From Prevotellaceae bacterium (GTDB lineage Bacteria; Bacteroidota; Bacteroidia; Bacteroidales; Bacteroidaceae), in assembly GCA_031262995.1 (NCBI GenBank), contig JAISGR010000052.1:1-38236 (forward strand): a stretch of DNA of 38,236 bases. The letters run 5' to 3'. Shown piece by piece: positions 1 through 7,958 of the stretch. The notes below the pieces were generated by a model. It ran no database searches and was not told where the DNA came from. It was given only the letters and a program-made list of their open reading frames with translations. A program made the position numbers and the translations under genes. Every line of letters begins with the position of its first letter. Position 1 is the stretch's first letter.

Positions 1-30
1 GTCTGCATCTGTCTGCATCCGTCTGCATAT
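1..30. repeat. 10-bp tandem repeat x3 (gtctgcatct/gtctgcatcc/gtctgcatat)
   Basis: Direct reading of window start; may be truncated at the left edge. Confidence 0.7.
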
Positions 31-108
31 TGGAGATAGCACGATGACACTGCCTCTGTACATTCCGGAAAACCGTGCAATAAATATTACCGATAAATCA
101 CACCAAAA

Positions 109-175
109 ACAATAGGAAATTACACCGATAACAATAGGAAATAATCTGATAATAATAGGAAATAATCCGATAAGA
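109..175. repeat. Approx. 22-bp period tandem array, unit aataggaaatnannccgataa, 3 units
   Basis: AATAGGAAAT starts at 111, 133 and 154; a 23-bp segment (aataataggaaataatccgataa, 151-173) recurs identically at 7471-7493. Confidence 0.75.
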
Positions 176-347
176 CTATTTTAAAAAAGCGTGCGTTCGA
201 CCTAAGCCGCGGACAGAAGAAAAGCTACGCCACTGTATCGCTGCCTTGACAGGACTATCTCACAGTGTTTGATCTGACTTTAGTAACATGAATGATTTTG
301 ACAATATCTAAAGGATAACAGGGTGTTGACAGGAGTAGGCACAGTAA

Positions 348-435
348 GGTCGTATACTTGACCCTGTCTGGTCGTATACCTGACCATGCCTGGTCGTATA
401 CTTTACCGGGTTCAGTCGTATACTTTACTTCACCC
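348..435. repeat. 22-bp tandem array x4 (ggtcgtatacttgaccctgtct type)
   Basis: Unit starts at 348, 370, 392, 414; core GGTC-gtatac-nt-GACC dyad. Confidence 0.9.
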
Positions 436-540
436 CCTCCTGAAGGTATTGTAGGGCATCTCCATGAACAACGAGGACTTGCTACAAGCAGATTCGGAAA
501 AAGATTAACAGGCTGTGGTATCCTCAATCGGTGACGGCAC

Positions 541-628
541 ACTTACGCTACGTCAGCGTAGCACTTACGCTAAGGTAGCGTAGCACTTACGTTAGGGTAG
601 CGTAACGCTTACGCTAAGGCGGTGGAGA
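541..628. repeat. 22-bp tandem array x4 (acttacgctaaggtagcgtagc type)
   Basis: Unit starts at 541, 563, 585, 607; unit 2 has perfect dyad TACGCTA-agg-TAGCGTA (566-582); array ends directly at the stop codon of the minus-strand sigma factor gene. Confidence 0.9.
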
Positions 629-1186
629 TTAACGGCAATCATATCGGTCGAGCGCTTCGCGCAGCCGCTTGGTGGCTTTCTGTAGCTGCGCATCGACGGT
701 CTTTGTGCTGATGTGCAACGCCGCTGCCACTTCGGCATAGCTGTCGCCTGCTTCGCGGATGCGCACAAAGACCTCGCGGCAACGTTCGGGCAGGCTGTCG
801 ACGGCACTCAGGTAGCGCGACATCAACTCCTCGTCGATGAGCTGCTCTTCGGGAGAACGCTCGTCGGATGCCGGTTCGGGCAGTGAGTCCAGGGAAGGAG
901 CGGCACGCCGTTCCTCCTTACTGATATAGTTCAGGGACGTGTTTTTGGTGAGAATGAAGCAGTAATCGTAAATGTCTGTCACTTCGGCAAGGCGGGCGCG
1001 CTGCTCCCACAGCTTGGCATATACGTCGATCACCACATCCTGTGCCCATGCTTCATGCCGGGTGTAATAATAGGCGGTGCGAAACATCCGGTCGTGCGTC
1101 TTGTCGTAAAAGACACGAAAGGCATCAGCCGAATCGTGCAGGCTGATGCGCATCAGCTCTTTCTTCAATGGAGGGGGAGTCATCAA
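629..1186 (-). CDS. ECF-type RNA polymerase sigma-70 factor
   Basis: 185 aa; region 2 (YYYTRHEAWAQDVVIDVYAKLWE) and region 4 (DSLPERCREVFVRIREAGDSYAEVAAALHISTKTVDAQLQKATKRLREAL). Confidence 0.9.
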   Translation of the reverse strand: MMTPPPLKKELMRISLHDSADAFRVFYDKTHDRMFRTAYYYTRHEAWAQDVVIDVYAKLWEQRARLAEVTDIYDYCFILTKNTSLNYISKEERRAAPSLDSLPEPASDERSPEEQLIDEELMSRYLSAVDSLPERCREVFVRIREAGDSYAEVAAALHISTKTVDAQLQKATKRLREALDRYDCR

Positions 1187-1337
1187 ACTGGTCTATTGGG
1201 TTGCGGGGCAAAAGTAATGCTTTCCTACTTAGCAGACAAATAATCATATAAAATCGACCAAATTCGCAGACTATCAATATAACTTCTTACTTTTGTCCCC
1301 CGAAAGAATTATACACCCATTAAACGATGAACTTGAT

Positions 1338-2303
1338 ATGAAACTTGCAAATGATCTCACCCAATTGATAGGCAAGACCCCCCTCCTGGAGCTGGTAGCC
1401 TATCGGCGTGCCCAACAGTTAGGCGGTCGTGTGATTGCCAAACTGGAGTACTTCAATCCTGCCGGCAGTGTGAAAGACCGCATTGCGCTGGCATTGATTA
1501 ACGATGCCGAGAAGAGCGGCAGACTCGATCCCCTCGCAAGCACGGGAACCATTGTCGAGCCAACCAGCGGTAACACCGGCATCGGACTTGCCATGGTGGC
1601 AACCGTCAGAGGTTACCGGCTGATACTCACCATGCCCGAAACCATGAGCATGGAACGCCGCAACCTGCTCAAGGCACTGGGCGCCGAACTGGTGCTCACC
1701 CCCGGCGCCGAAGGAATGAAGGGCGCCATCGCCCGCGCCGAAGAGCTGTGCGCCACCATTCCGGGAGCAATCATGCTCAAGCAGTTCGACAACCCAGCCA
1801 ACCCCGATATACACTTCCTTACGACCGGCAAGGAGATCCTGAACGACATGGACAACGATGTAGACCTGTTCGTGGCAGGCGTCGGTACCGGCGGCACGGT
1901 GAGCGGTGTGGGCAAGGCGCTCAAACAGTACAACCCCGCAATCCAGGTCGTGGCGGTAGAGCCTGCCGAATCGCCCGTCATCTCGGGCGGGAAACCCGGG
2001 GCACACAAGATACAGGGCATCGGCGCCGGCTTCGTGCCCCGGAACTATGACCCCGCGAACGTAGACAAGGTGATGCAGGTGGCTGCCGACGATGCCATTC
2101 GCACCGCCCGCGAGGTGGCAAAGATCGAAGGGCTGCTGGTAGGCATCTCCTCGGGCGCTGCCCTCTGCGCGGCAAGCCGGCTTGCCAAGCTCGACGAGAA
2201 CAAAGGCAAGAACATCGTCGTGCTGCTGCCCGACTCGGGAGAACGATACCTCTCGACCGTGCTCTTCGATGCCGAAGCCTATCCGCTTCCGGAAACCCAT
2301 TGA
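1338..2303 (+). CDS. cysK: Cysteine synthase A (O-acetylserine sulfhydrylase)
   Basis: PLP lysine motif GSVKDRIAL, TSGNTGIGLA, GVGTGGTVSGVG; ATG at 1338 preferred because the TActTTTG promoter box overlaps the longer ORF start at 1293. Confidence 0.95.
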   Translation: MKLANDLTQLIGKTPLLELVAYRRAQQLGGRVIAKLEYFNPAGSVKDRIALALINDAEKSGRLDPLASTGTIVEPTSGNTGIGLAMVATVRGYRLILTMPETMSMERRNLLKALGAELVLTPGAEGMKGAIARAEELCATIPGAIMLKQFDNPANPDIHFLTTGKEILNDMDNDVDLFVAGVGTGGTVSGVGKALKQYNPAIQVVAVEPAESPVISGGKPGAHKIQGIGAGFVPRNYDPANVDKVMQVAADDAIRTAREVAKIEGLLVGISSGAALCAASRLAKLDENKGKNIVVLLPDSGERYLSTVLFDAEAYPLPETH

Positions 2304-2331
2304 CAATAACCCCGTTAAACCTGTTGTGACT

Positions 2332-2646
2332 ATGTATACGATTCAAGCAAATCCCAGCGGCACGCGCACGTTGCAAATCTCCGACGAGCACCTTGCCACT
2401 ATCGAGACTTACGGCTTGTTCCGGCACCTGATCGACAGCAACGGCATCGTCGACGAATCGGTATTGGAAAAACTGCGCCTGAATATCCGTTCTCTCATCG
2501 CTTCGCAGGAGGAAGACAGCAAAGACCTGCTCGACCTCTGCATTGATGTGATTTATCACAGCAACATGAAGGCTTTCGGTCTGCAACAACTCATCCACCT
2601 GTACTTGTCGTGGTTCAACGGACAAGAGAGTCAGGACGAAGAGTAA
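2332..2646 (+). CDS. Conserved small hypothetical protein
   Basis: ORF from ATG 2332 (MYTIQANPSG...), compactly placed between cysK and the TusA-like gene. Confidence 0.6.
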   Translation: MYTIQANPSGTRTLQISDEHLATIETYGLFRHLIDSNGIVDESVLEKLRLNIRSLIASQEEDSKDLLDLCIDVIYHSNMKAFGLQQLIHLYLSWFNGQESQDEE

Positions 2647-2652
2647 GCCCCG

Positions 2653-2868
2653 ATGAAAACGATAGATACGCGTGGCAACATGCCCTACAGCCAGCTTATC
2701 CCCGCCATCAAAGCCATCGACGGCGCTTCTGCGGGCGATAAGCTGGAAATCATTATGACCAGCGAGGATGCCTTCAACGACTTGAAAGAGTATTTGGCAG
2801 AGCAGCACATCGGCTTCCGCGAAATATACGGGAGCGATGTCATGACTTTGCAGTTCACTGTCTGTTGA
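2653..2868 (+). CDS. TusA/SirA-like (sulfurtransferase-fold) small protein lacking the canonical Cys-Pro motif
   Basis: 71 aa, MKTIDTRGNMPYSQLIPAIKAIDGASAGDKLEIIMTSEDAFNDLKEYL; TusA-like pattern with MPYS where CPxP is expected. Confidence 0.65.
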   Translation: MKTIDTRGNMPYSQLIPAIKAIDGASAGDKLEIIMTSEDAFNDLKEYLAEQHIGFREIYGSDVMTLQFTVC

Positions 2869-2870
2869 CG

Positions 2871-4634
2871 ATGCCTCTGCTCCTCACCGACTGGTTACCC
2901 ACCACACGCAAAGAGATGGAGTTGCGCGGCTGGCAACAGCCCGATGTCATCCTCTTCAGCGGCGATGCCTACGTAGACCATCCTTCGTTCGGCGCCGCCG
3001 TCATCGGTCGCACGCTCGAAGCCGAAGGGCTGCGCGTGGCTATCGTGCCGCAACCCAACTGGCGCGACGACGGACGCGACTTCAAGAAGCTGGGCGCCCC
3101 GCGCCTCTTCTTCGGGGTGACTGCCGGATGCATGGATTCCATGGTGAACAAATACACCGCCAACAAACGCCTGCGCAGCGACGACGCCTACACTCCCGAT
3201 GCCCGTGCCGACATGCGCCCCGAATACCCCTCCATCGTCTACACCCAAATGTTGAAGCAGTGCTTTCCCCACGTGCCGGTCGTGCTGGGAGGCATCGAAG
3301 CCAGCATGCGCCGGCTCACGCACTACGACTACTGGCAAGACCGACTGATGAAGAGCATCCTCGCAGAGAGCGGCGCCGACTGGTTGGTGTATGGCATGGG
3401 CGAGCAACCCATCATCGAGATTGCCCGCCGCATGCAGACAGGCACTGCCCTGACCGACGTGCCGCAGGTGGCATACCTTGCCGACCACGTCGTGCCGCAA
3501 GCCGGCGACATCCTCCTCCACTCGCACGAAGAGTGCCTGAAGGATAAGAAGAAGCAGGCTGCCAACTTCCGACCCATCGAGGAAGAGAGCAACAAATATG
3601 CCGCCGCACGCATCCTCCAACAGGTCGACGGACGCACGGTGGTGGTCAATCCCCCCTATCCGCCCATGACGGAAGCCGAGCTGGACAGGTCGTTTGACCT
3701 GCCCTATACGCGCCTGCCCCATCCCAAATACAAGGGCAAACGCATTCCGGCATACGACATGATAAAGTTCTCCGTCAACATCCACCGCGGCTGCTTCGGC
3801 GGGTGCGCCTTCTGTACCATCTCGGCGCATCAGGGCAAGTTCATCGTCAGCCGCAGCAAAGAGAGCATACTCAAGGAGGTGCGTGCCATTGCCGCATTGC
3901 CCGACTTCAAAGGCTACCTGAGCGATTTGGGCGGTCCGTCTGCCAACATGTACCGGATGGGCGGACGCGACGAAGCCCGCTGCCGGCGTTGCCAACGACC
4001 CTCGTGCGTCCATCCCCAGGTATGCGCCAACCTCAATACCGACCACCGCCCCTTGCTCGACATCTATCGGGCGGTCGATGCCGTGCCGGGCATCAGGAAG
4101 AGCTTCATCGGCAGCGGCATCCGATACGACATCTGCTCCGACGAATATGCCCGCGAAGTGATTGTTCGCCACGTCAGCGGTCGCCTCAAGGTGGCGCCCG
4201 AGCACACCTCCGACAAGGTGCTCAACCTCATGCGCAAGCCCCCGTTTGCCCGCTTCGAGGCATTCAAGCAGCTCTTCGACCGCATCAACCGCGAGGAGGG
4301 ATTGAATCAGCAACTCATACCTTATTTTATCAGTAGCCATCCGGGCTGCACCGAGGAGGAGATGGCAGAACTGGCTGTTATCACCAAACGGCTGCACTTC
4401 CACTTAGAGCAGGTGCAAGACTTCACCCCCACACCCATGACCGTCGCCACCGAAGCATGGTACACCGGCTATCATCCCTACACGCTGCAACCGGTGTTCA
4501 GCGCCCGTACACCCCGTGAGAAGCTGGCGCAACGGCAATTCTTCTTTTGGTACAAGCCCGAAGAACGGAGCCGAATCATCCGGGAACTCCACCGGCTGAA
4601 ACGCCCCGACCTCATCAAACGCCTGTTCGGCTGA
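2871..4634 (+). CDS. YgiQ family radical SAM protein
   Basis: 589-aa ORF; FLP..W motif near N-term (LLTDWLPTTRKEMELRGW), radical SAM CFGGCAFCTI, second Cys cluster CRRCQRPSCVHPQVCANL. Confidence 0.93.
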   Translation: MPLLLTDWLPTTRKEMELRGWQQPDVILFSGDAYVDHPSFGAAVIGRTLEAEGLRVAIVPQPNWRDDGRDFKKLGAPRLFFGVTAGCMDSMVNKYTANKRLRSDDAYTPDARADMRPEYPSIVYTQMLKQCFPHVPVVLGGIEASMRRLTHYDYWQDRLMKSILAESGADWLVYGMGEQPIIEIARRMQTGTALTDVPQVAYLADHVVPQAGDILLHSHEECLKDKKKQAANFRPIEEESNKYAAARILQQVDGRTVVVNPPYPPMTEAELDRSFDLPYTRLPHPKYKGKRIPAYDMIKFSVNIHRGCFGGCAFCTISAHQGKFIVSRSKESILKEVRAIAALPDFKGYLSDLGGPSANMYRMGGRDEARCRRCQRPSCVHPQVCANLNTDHRPLLDIYRAVDAVPGIRKSFIGSGIRYDICSDEYAREVIVRHVSGRLKVAPEHTSDKVLNLMRKPPFARFEAFKQLFDRINREEGLNQQLIPYFISSHPGCTEEEMAELAVITKRLHFHLEQVQDFTPTPMTVATEAWYTGYHPYTLQPVFSARTPREKLAQRQFFFWYKPEERSRIIRELHRLKRPDLIKRLFG

Positions 4635-4691
4635 GGCGGTACGTCGCTGCTGCTTTTTTGACAAAGTAAGCCGAAGATGACATATTTGTTG

Positions 4692-4700
4692 TAATTTTGC
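4692..4700 (+). promoter_or_regulatory. Bacteroidetes -7 element TAatTTTGC upstream of the Sua5-like gene
   Basis: Matches TAnnTTTG; ATG at 4730. Confidence 0.6.
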
Positions 4701-4729
4701 ACGCACGAATCAGTATTGTTATCACAATC

Positions 4730-5293
4730 ATGAACGAAGAGATCACAGAAGCCTGCCGCATCATGAATCAGGGCGGCATCATCCTCTATCCTACCGACAC
4801 CATCTGGGGGATAGGATGCGACGCGACAAACGAAGAGGCGGTGCGCCGCGTCTATAACCTCAAACAACGTACCGACAGCAAAGCGATGCTGGTACTGGTC
4901 GACTCGCCGGTGAAGGTCGACTTCTATGTGCGCGACGTTCCTGCCGTGGCATGGGACTTGATCGAAGTAGCCGACAAACCGCTCACCATCATCTATTCGG
5001 GTGCACGCAACCTGGCTCCCAACCTGCTTGCCGCCGACGGGAGCATCGGTATCCGCGTCACCGGCGAAGCCTTCTCCCGACAACTCTGCCGGCAGTTCCG
5101 CAAAGCCATCGTGTCGACCTCTGCCAATGTCAGCGGAGCGCCGTCGCCCCGCAATTTCCACGAAATCAGCCAAGAGATAAAGAACGCCGTAGACTACATC
5201 GTAAACTACCGGCAAGACGAAACCAAGGCATCCCAACCGTCGGGCATCATCAAGCTGGATACGGGTGGGGTGGTCATCATCATACGGCAATAA
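4730..5293 (+). CDS. L-threonylcarbamoyladenylate synthase (Sua5/YciO/YrdC family)
   Basis: GGIILYPTDTIWGIGCDATN, KQRTDSKAMLVLV, STSANVSGAPSPRNF. Confidence 0.93.
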   Translation: MNEEITEACRIMNQGGIILYPTDTIWGIGCDATNEEAVRRVYNLKQRTDSKAMLVLVDSPVKVDFYVRDVPAVAWDLIEVADKPLTIIYSGARNLAPNLLAADGSIGIRVTGEAFSRQLCRQFRKAIVSTSANVSGAPSPRNFHEISQEIKNAVDYIVNYRQDETKASQPSGIIKLDTGGVVIIIRQ

Positions 5294-5299
5294 CTCCTC

Positions 5300-7108
5300 A
5301 TGGACGAAGCGGCAACCAACAAGGGCAACGGGCATTCCCTCTACCAACGATTCCTGAACTGGCGGCAGGAGCATGTCAAGGAGAAGCAGTTCATCCTGCT
5401 GCTCAGCCTGATCGTGGGCGTGTTCTGCGCCTTCGCCTCCTATCTGCTCAAGACATTGATACACTGGATTGAGACTTTCCTCACGGAGAACTTCAACGTG
5501 ACGGGCGCCAACTACCTCTACCTGGTCTATCCGGTGGTGGGTATCTTCCTGTCGGGACTGTTTGTGCGGCGCATCGTCAAGGACGACATCAGCCACGGCG
5601 TGACCAAGATTCTCTATGCCATCTCGCGGCGACAGGGACGCATCAAACGGCACAACATCTGGTCGTCTATTATCGCCAGCGCCATCACCATCGGTTTCGG
5701 CGGGTCGGTAGGAGCGGAGGCTCCCATCGTGCTCACCGGCTCTGCCATCGGCTCCAATCTGGGCAGCACCTTCAAGCTCGAACACTCCAAGCTGATGCTG
5801 CTGGTGGGCTGCGGTGCGGCAGGCGCCATCGCCGCCATCTTCAAGGCGCCGATTGCAGGGTTGGTGTTCACGCTTGAGGTGCTGATGGTCGACCTCACCA
5901 TGTCGTCGCTCCTGCCGTTGCTTATCTCGGCAGTGAGCGCTGCCACAGTCTCCTACTTCCTGCTGGGCACGGAGGCGATGTTCAAGTTCCACATGGATCA
6001 GTCGTTCGAGCTGAGCCGCATACCGTTTGTACTTCTGCTGGGCATTCTCTGCGGATTGGTGTCGCTCTACTTCACGCGGGCAATGATGTTCACCGAATCC
6101 ATCTTCGGCAAGCTTAAGTCGCCCTACGGCAAGCTGGTGCTGGGCGGCGTGATGCTGAGTGTGCTCATCTTCCTCTTCCCGCCGCTCTACGGCGAAGGCT
6201 ACGACACCATCTCCCTGCTGCTGGGCAACACCACCGAATCGGGCTGGGACACGGTGATGAACAACTCGTTCTTCTACGGACACGGCGGCTTGTTACTGGT
6301 CTATCTGGCGCTGATAGTGCTGTTCAAGGTCTTTGCCACCAGCGCCACCAACGGCGGCGGCGGATGTGGCGGTACGTTTGCCCCGACGCTCTATCTGGGA
6401 TGTATCTTCGGCTTCATCTTCGCACACTTCAACAATGAGTTCGGCTTCTTCGACCACCTGCCCGAGAAGAACTTCGCCCTGATGGGCATGGCAGGCATGA
6501 TGAGCGGCATCATGCACGCTCCGCTGCTGGGCGTCTTCCTCATTGCCGAGCTGACCGGCGGTTACGACCTCTTCCTGCCGCTGCTCATGGTGTCGGTCAG
6601 CGCCTACCTCACCATCATCATTTTCGAACCTTACAGCATCTACGCCATGCGACTGGCAAAGAAGGGCGACCTGCTCACTCACCACAAGGACAAGGCGGTG
6701 CTCACCCTGATGAAGATGGATAAGGTGATAGAAAAAGACTTCGTTGTGGTGCATCCCGACATGGACTTGGGCGAGCTGGTGAAGGCAATATCGACCTCTA
6801 ACCGCAACATCTTCCCCGTGACCGACACCACCGGCATGTTGATAGGATTGGTTTCGCTCGACGACATCCGTAATATCATGTTCCGCCCCGAACTCTACCA
6901 CCGCTTCAAGGTGGGACGGCTGATGCACGTGCTCTCCACCCACCTTGTCAATACCGACAACATGGAGCGGGTGATGCGGGTGTTCGACCAAAGCAAGGCA
7001 TGGAACCTGCCGGTAGTCGACGAAGAGGGACATTACCTGGGATTTGTGTCGAAATCGAAGCTGTTCAGCGCCTACCGGCAGGTGATGGTGAACTTCTCGG
7101 AAGATTGA
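5300..7108 (+). CDS. ClC-family chloride channel/antiporter with C-terminal CBS domains
   Basis: GGSVGAEAPIVLTGSAIGS, GCGAAGAIAAIFKAPIAGLVFTLE, C-terminal CBS-like repeats. Confidence 0.95.
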   Translation: MDEAATNKGNGHSLYQRFLNWRQEHVKEKQFILLLSLIVGVFCAFASYLLKTLIHWIETFLTENFNVTGANYLYLVYPVVGIFLSGLFVRRIVKDDISHGVTKILYAISRRQGRIKRHNIWSSIIASAITIGFGGSVGAEAPIVLTGSAIGSNLGSTFKLEHSKLMLLVGCGAAGAIAAIFKAPIAGLVFTLEVLMVDLTMSSLLPLLISAVSAATVSYFLLGTEAMFKFHMDQSFELSRIPFVLLLGILCGLVSLYFTRAMMFTESIFGKLKSPYGKLVLGGVMLSVLIFLFPPLYGEGYDTISLLLGNTTESGWDTVMNNSFFYGHGGLLLVYLALIVLFKVFATSATNGGGGCGGTFAPTLYLGCIFGFIFAHFNNEFGFFDHLPEKNFALMGMAGMMSGIMHAPLLGVFLIAELTGGYDLFLPLLMVSVSAYLTIIIFEPYSIYAMRLAKKGDLLTHHKDKAVLTLMKMDKVIEKDFVVVHPDMDLGELVKAISTSNRNIFPVTDTTGMLIGLVSLDDIRNIMFRPELYHRFKVGRLMHVLSTHLVNTDNMERVMRVFDQSKAWNLPVVDEEGHYLGFVSKSKLFSAYRQVMVNFSED

Positions 7109-7169
7109 AAAAGGATTAACTCCCATCCCCCTGCTCCCCCCCCATTTTGCTGAAATATACATGGTTATA

Positions 7170-7200
7170 TTTGGAGAATAGAAAAAGGTTCGTACCTTTG
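7170..7200 (+). promoter_or_regulatory. Promoter TTTG-N19-TAccTTTG for the tRNA-Ser transcript
   Basis: TTTG 7170-7173, 19-nt spacer, TACCTTTG 7193-7200. Confidence 0.8.
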
Positions 7201-7202
7201 CA

Positions 7203-7296
7203 GCGCTTTCAACGGAAAGCCTTCCGGCAAAGAAGCGTTCAATAGGAAGTTTTTCTGGCAAGGAAGCGTTCAATAGGAAGTTTTTTCGGTAAGAAA
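7203..7296 (+). repeat. Approx. 31-bp tandem repeat x3 (gcgttcaataggaagtttttctggcaaggaa)
   Basis: Unit starts at 7203, 7235, 7266; lies between the promoter and the tRNA 5' end. Confidence 0.85.
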
Positions 7297-7301
7297 GTCT
7301 T

Positions 7302-7386
7302 GGAGAGGTGGCAGAGTGGTCGATTGCGGCGGTCTTGAAAACCGTTGAACTGAAAGGTTCCCGGGGTTCGAATCCCTGTCTCTCCG
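7302..7386 (+). tRNA. tRNA-Ser(TGA)
   Basis: GGAGAGG...TCTCTCC acceptor, anticodon loop CTTGAAA in CGGT/ACCG stem, T-loop GGTTCGAATCC, long class II variable arm; CCA not encoded. Confidence 0.95.
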
Positions 7387-7400
7387 CAGATTTACATATT

Positions 7401-7436
7401 AAAAGCCTGTAAGAGTAATATCTTGCAGGCTTTTTT
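7401..7436 (+). terminator. Rho-independent terminator downstream of tRNA-Ser
   Basis: aaaagcctgtaaga-gtaata-tcttgcaggctttttt hairpin followed by T-run. Confidence 0.85.
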
Positions 7437-7746
7437 GTGTACAACTTTCACTGAGAGCATTAGGGAGAATAATAATAGGAAATAATCCGATAAAACCCTT
7501 TAATAACAAATTATTTAATGATGTTCTTGTGCACAATACTCTTGCAAAAAGCAGGATTATTGAATGAAAAGCAATAGCAAAAAAGGAGCCAATCAAAAAC
7601 GCTGTCACTTATCATACAATTATCAGTCTATCCAAAAAATTAGCAGCACCTCACTGATATGACCGTGGCGAGCGGCGATAGCTGGATCTACAAGCTGATT
7701 AACAGTTTGTTACGTGTGGTTTTTCTGGTAGTGATAAAAGTCGTTG

Positions 7747-7835
7747 CTTTCCCGGGTCGTTGGAAAGGCTTTCCCGAGTCTCGGGAAAGGGTTGTCCAGA
7801 GTCATTGGAAAGGCTTTCCAACGACTCGGGAAAGG
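7747..7835. repeat. 22-23-bp array x4 of palindromic units (ctttcccgagtctcgggaaagg type)
   Basis: Unit starts at 7747, 7769, 7791, 7814; unit 2 is CTTTCCCGAG-T-CTCGGGAAAG; unit 4 is the reverse complement of unit 1 at 20/21 positions. Confidence 0.9.
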
Positions 7836-7919
7836 CAATGCCTTGGAGACGGGGAAAATGTCCAGCCGGCGCGCAGAAAAAAGGAGGCGGAAAAGGGGGA
7901 CAAGTTAGGGAGAACGCTT

Positions 7920-7927
7920 TACCTTTG
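7920..7927 (+). promoter_or_regulatory. Bacteroidetes -7 element TAccTTTG
   Basis: Upstream of ATG 7959. Confidence 0.55.
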
Positions 7928-7958
7928 CACCCGCAAATCTGACAGTTACTAAAAACAA

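Larger units (their letters stand above)
189..628. repeat. Diverged, expanded member of the MITE-like repeat family (left end plus three arrays)
   Basis: 189-206 GCGTGCGTTCGACCTAAG matches the left terminal repeat of the 18225 element at 16/18; 246-291 holds two degenerate 23-bp units (ttgacaggactatctcacagtgt); cacttacgctacg is shared with 18225 and 38126 elements. Confidence 0.6.

Noticed and set aside
255-807. Short minus-strand ORFs of 95 aa (255-542) and 71 aa (592-807)
   Set aside because: The first runs through tandem repeats; the second overlaps the sigma factor gene in another frame. No protein-like signature.
2895-6283. Long minus-strand ORFs (502 aa at 2895-4403, 601 aa at 4478-6283)
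   Set aside because: Exactly antisense to well-supported ygiQ-like, Sua5-like and ClC genes; compositionally odd (His/Val/Gly-rich) shadow ORFs caused by high third-position GC.
6293-7444. 383-aa minus-strand ORF
   Set aside because: Antisense to the ClC gene and reads through the tRNA-Ser gene.
7747-7835. Rho-independent terminator
   Set aside because: Strong palindromes but no following T-run, and a real terminator for the upstream tRNA already exists at 7401-7436.
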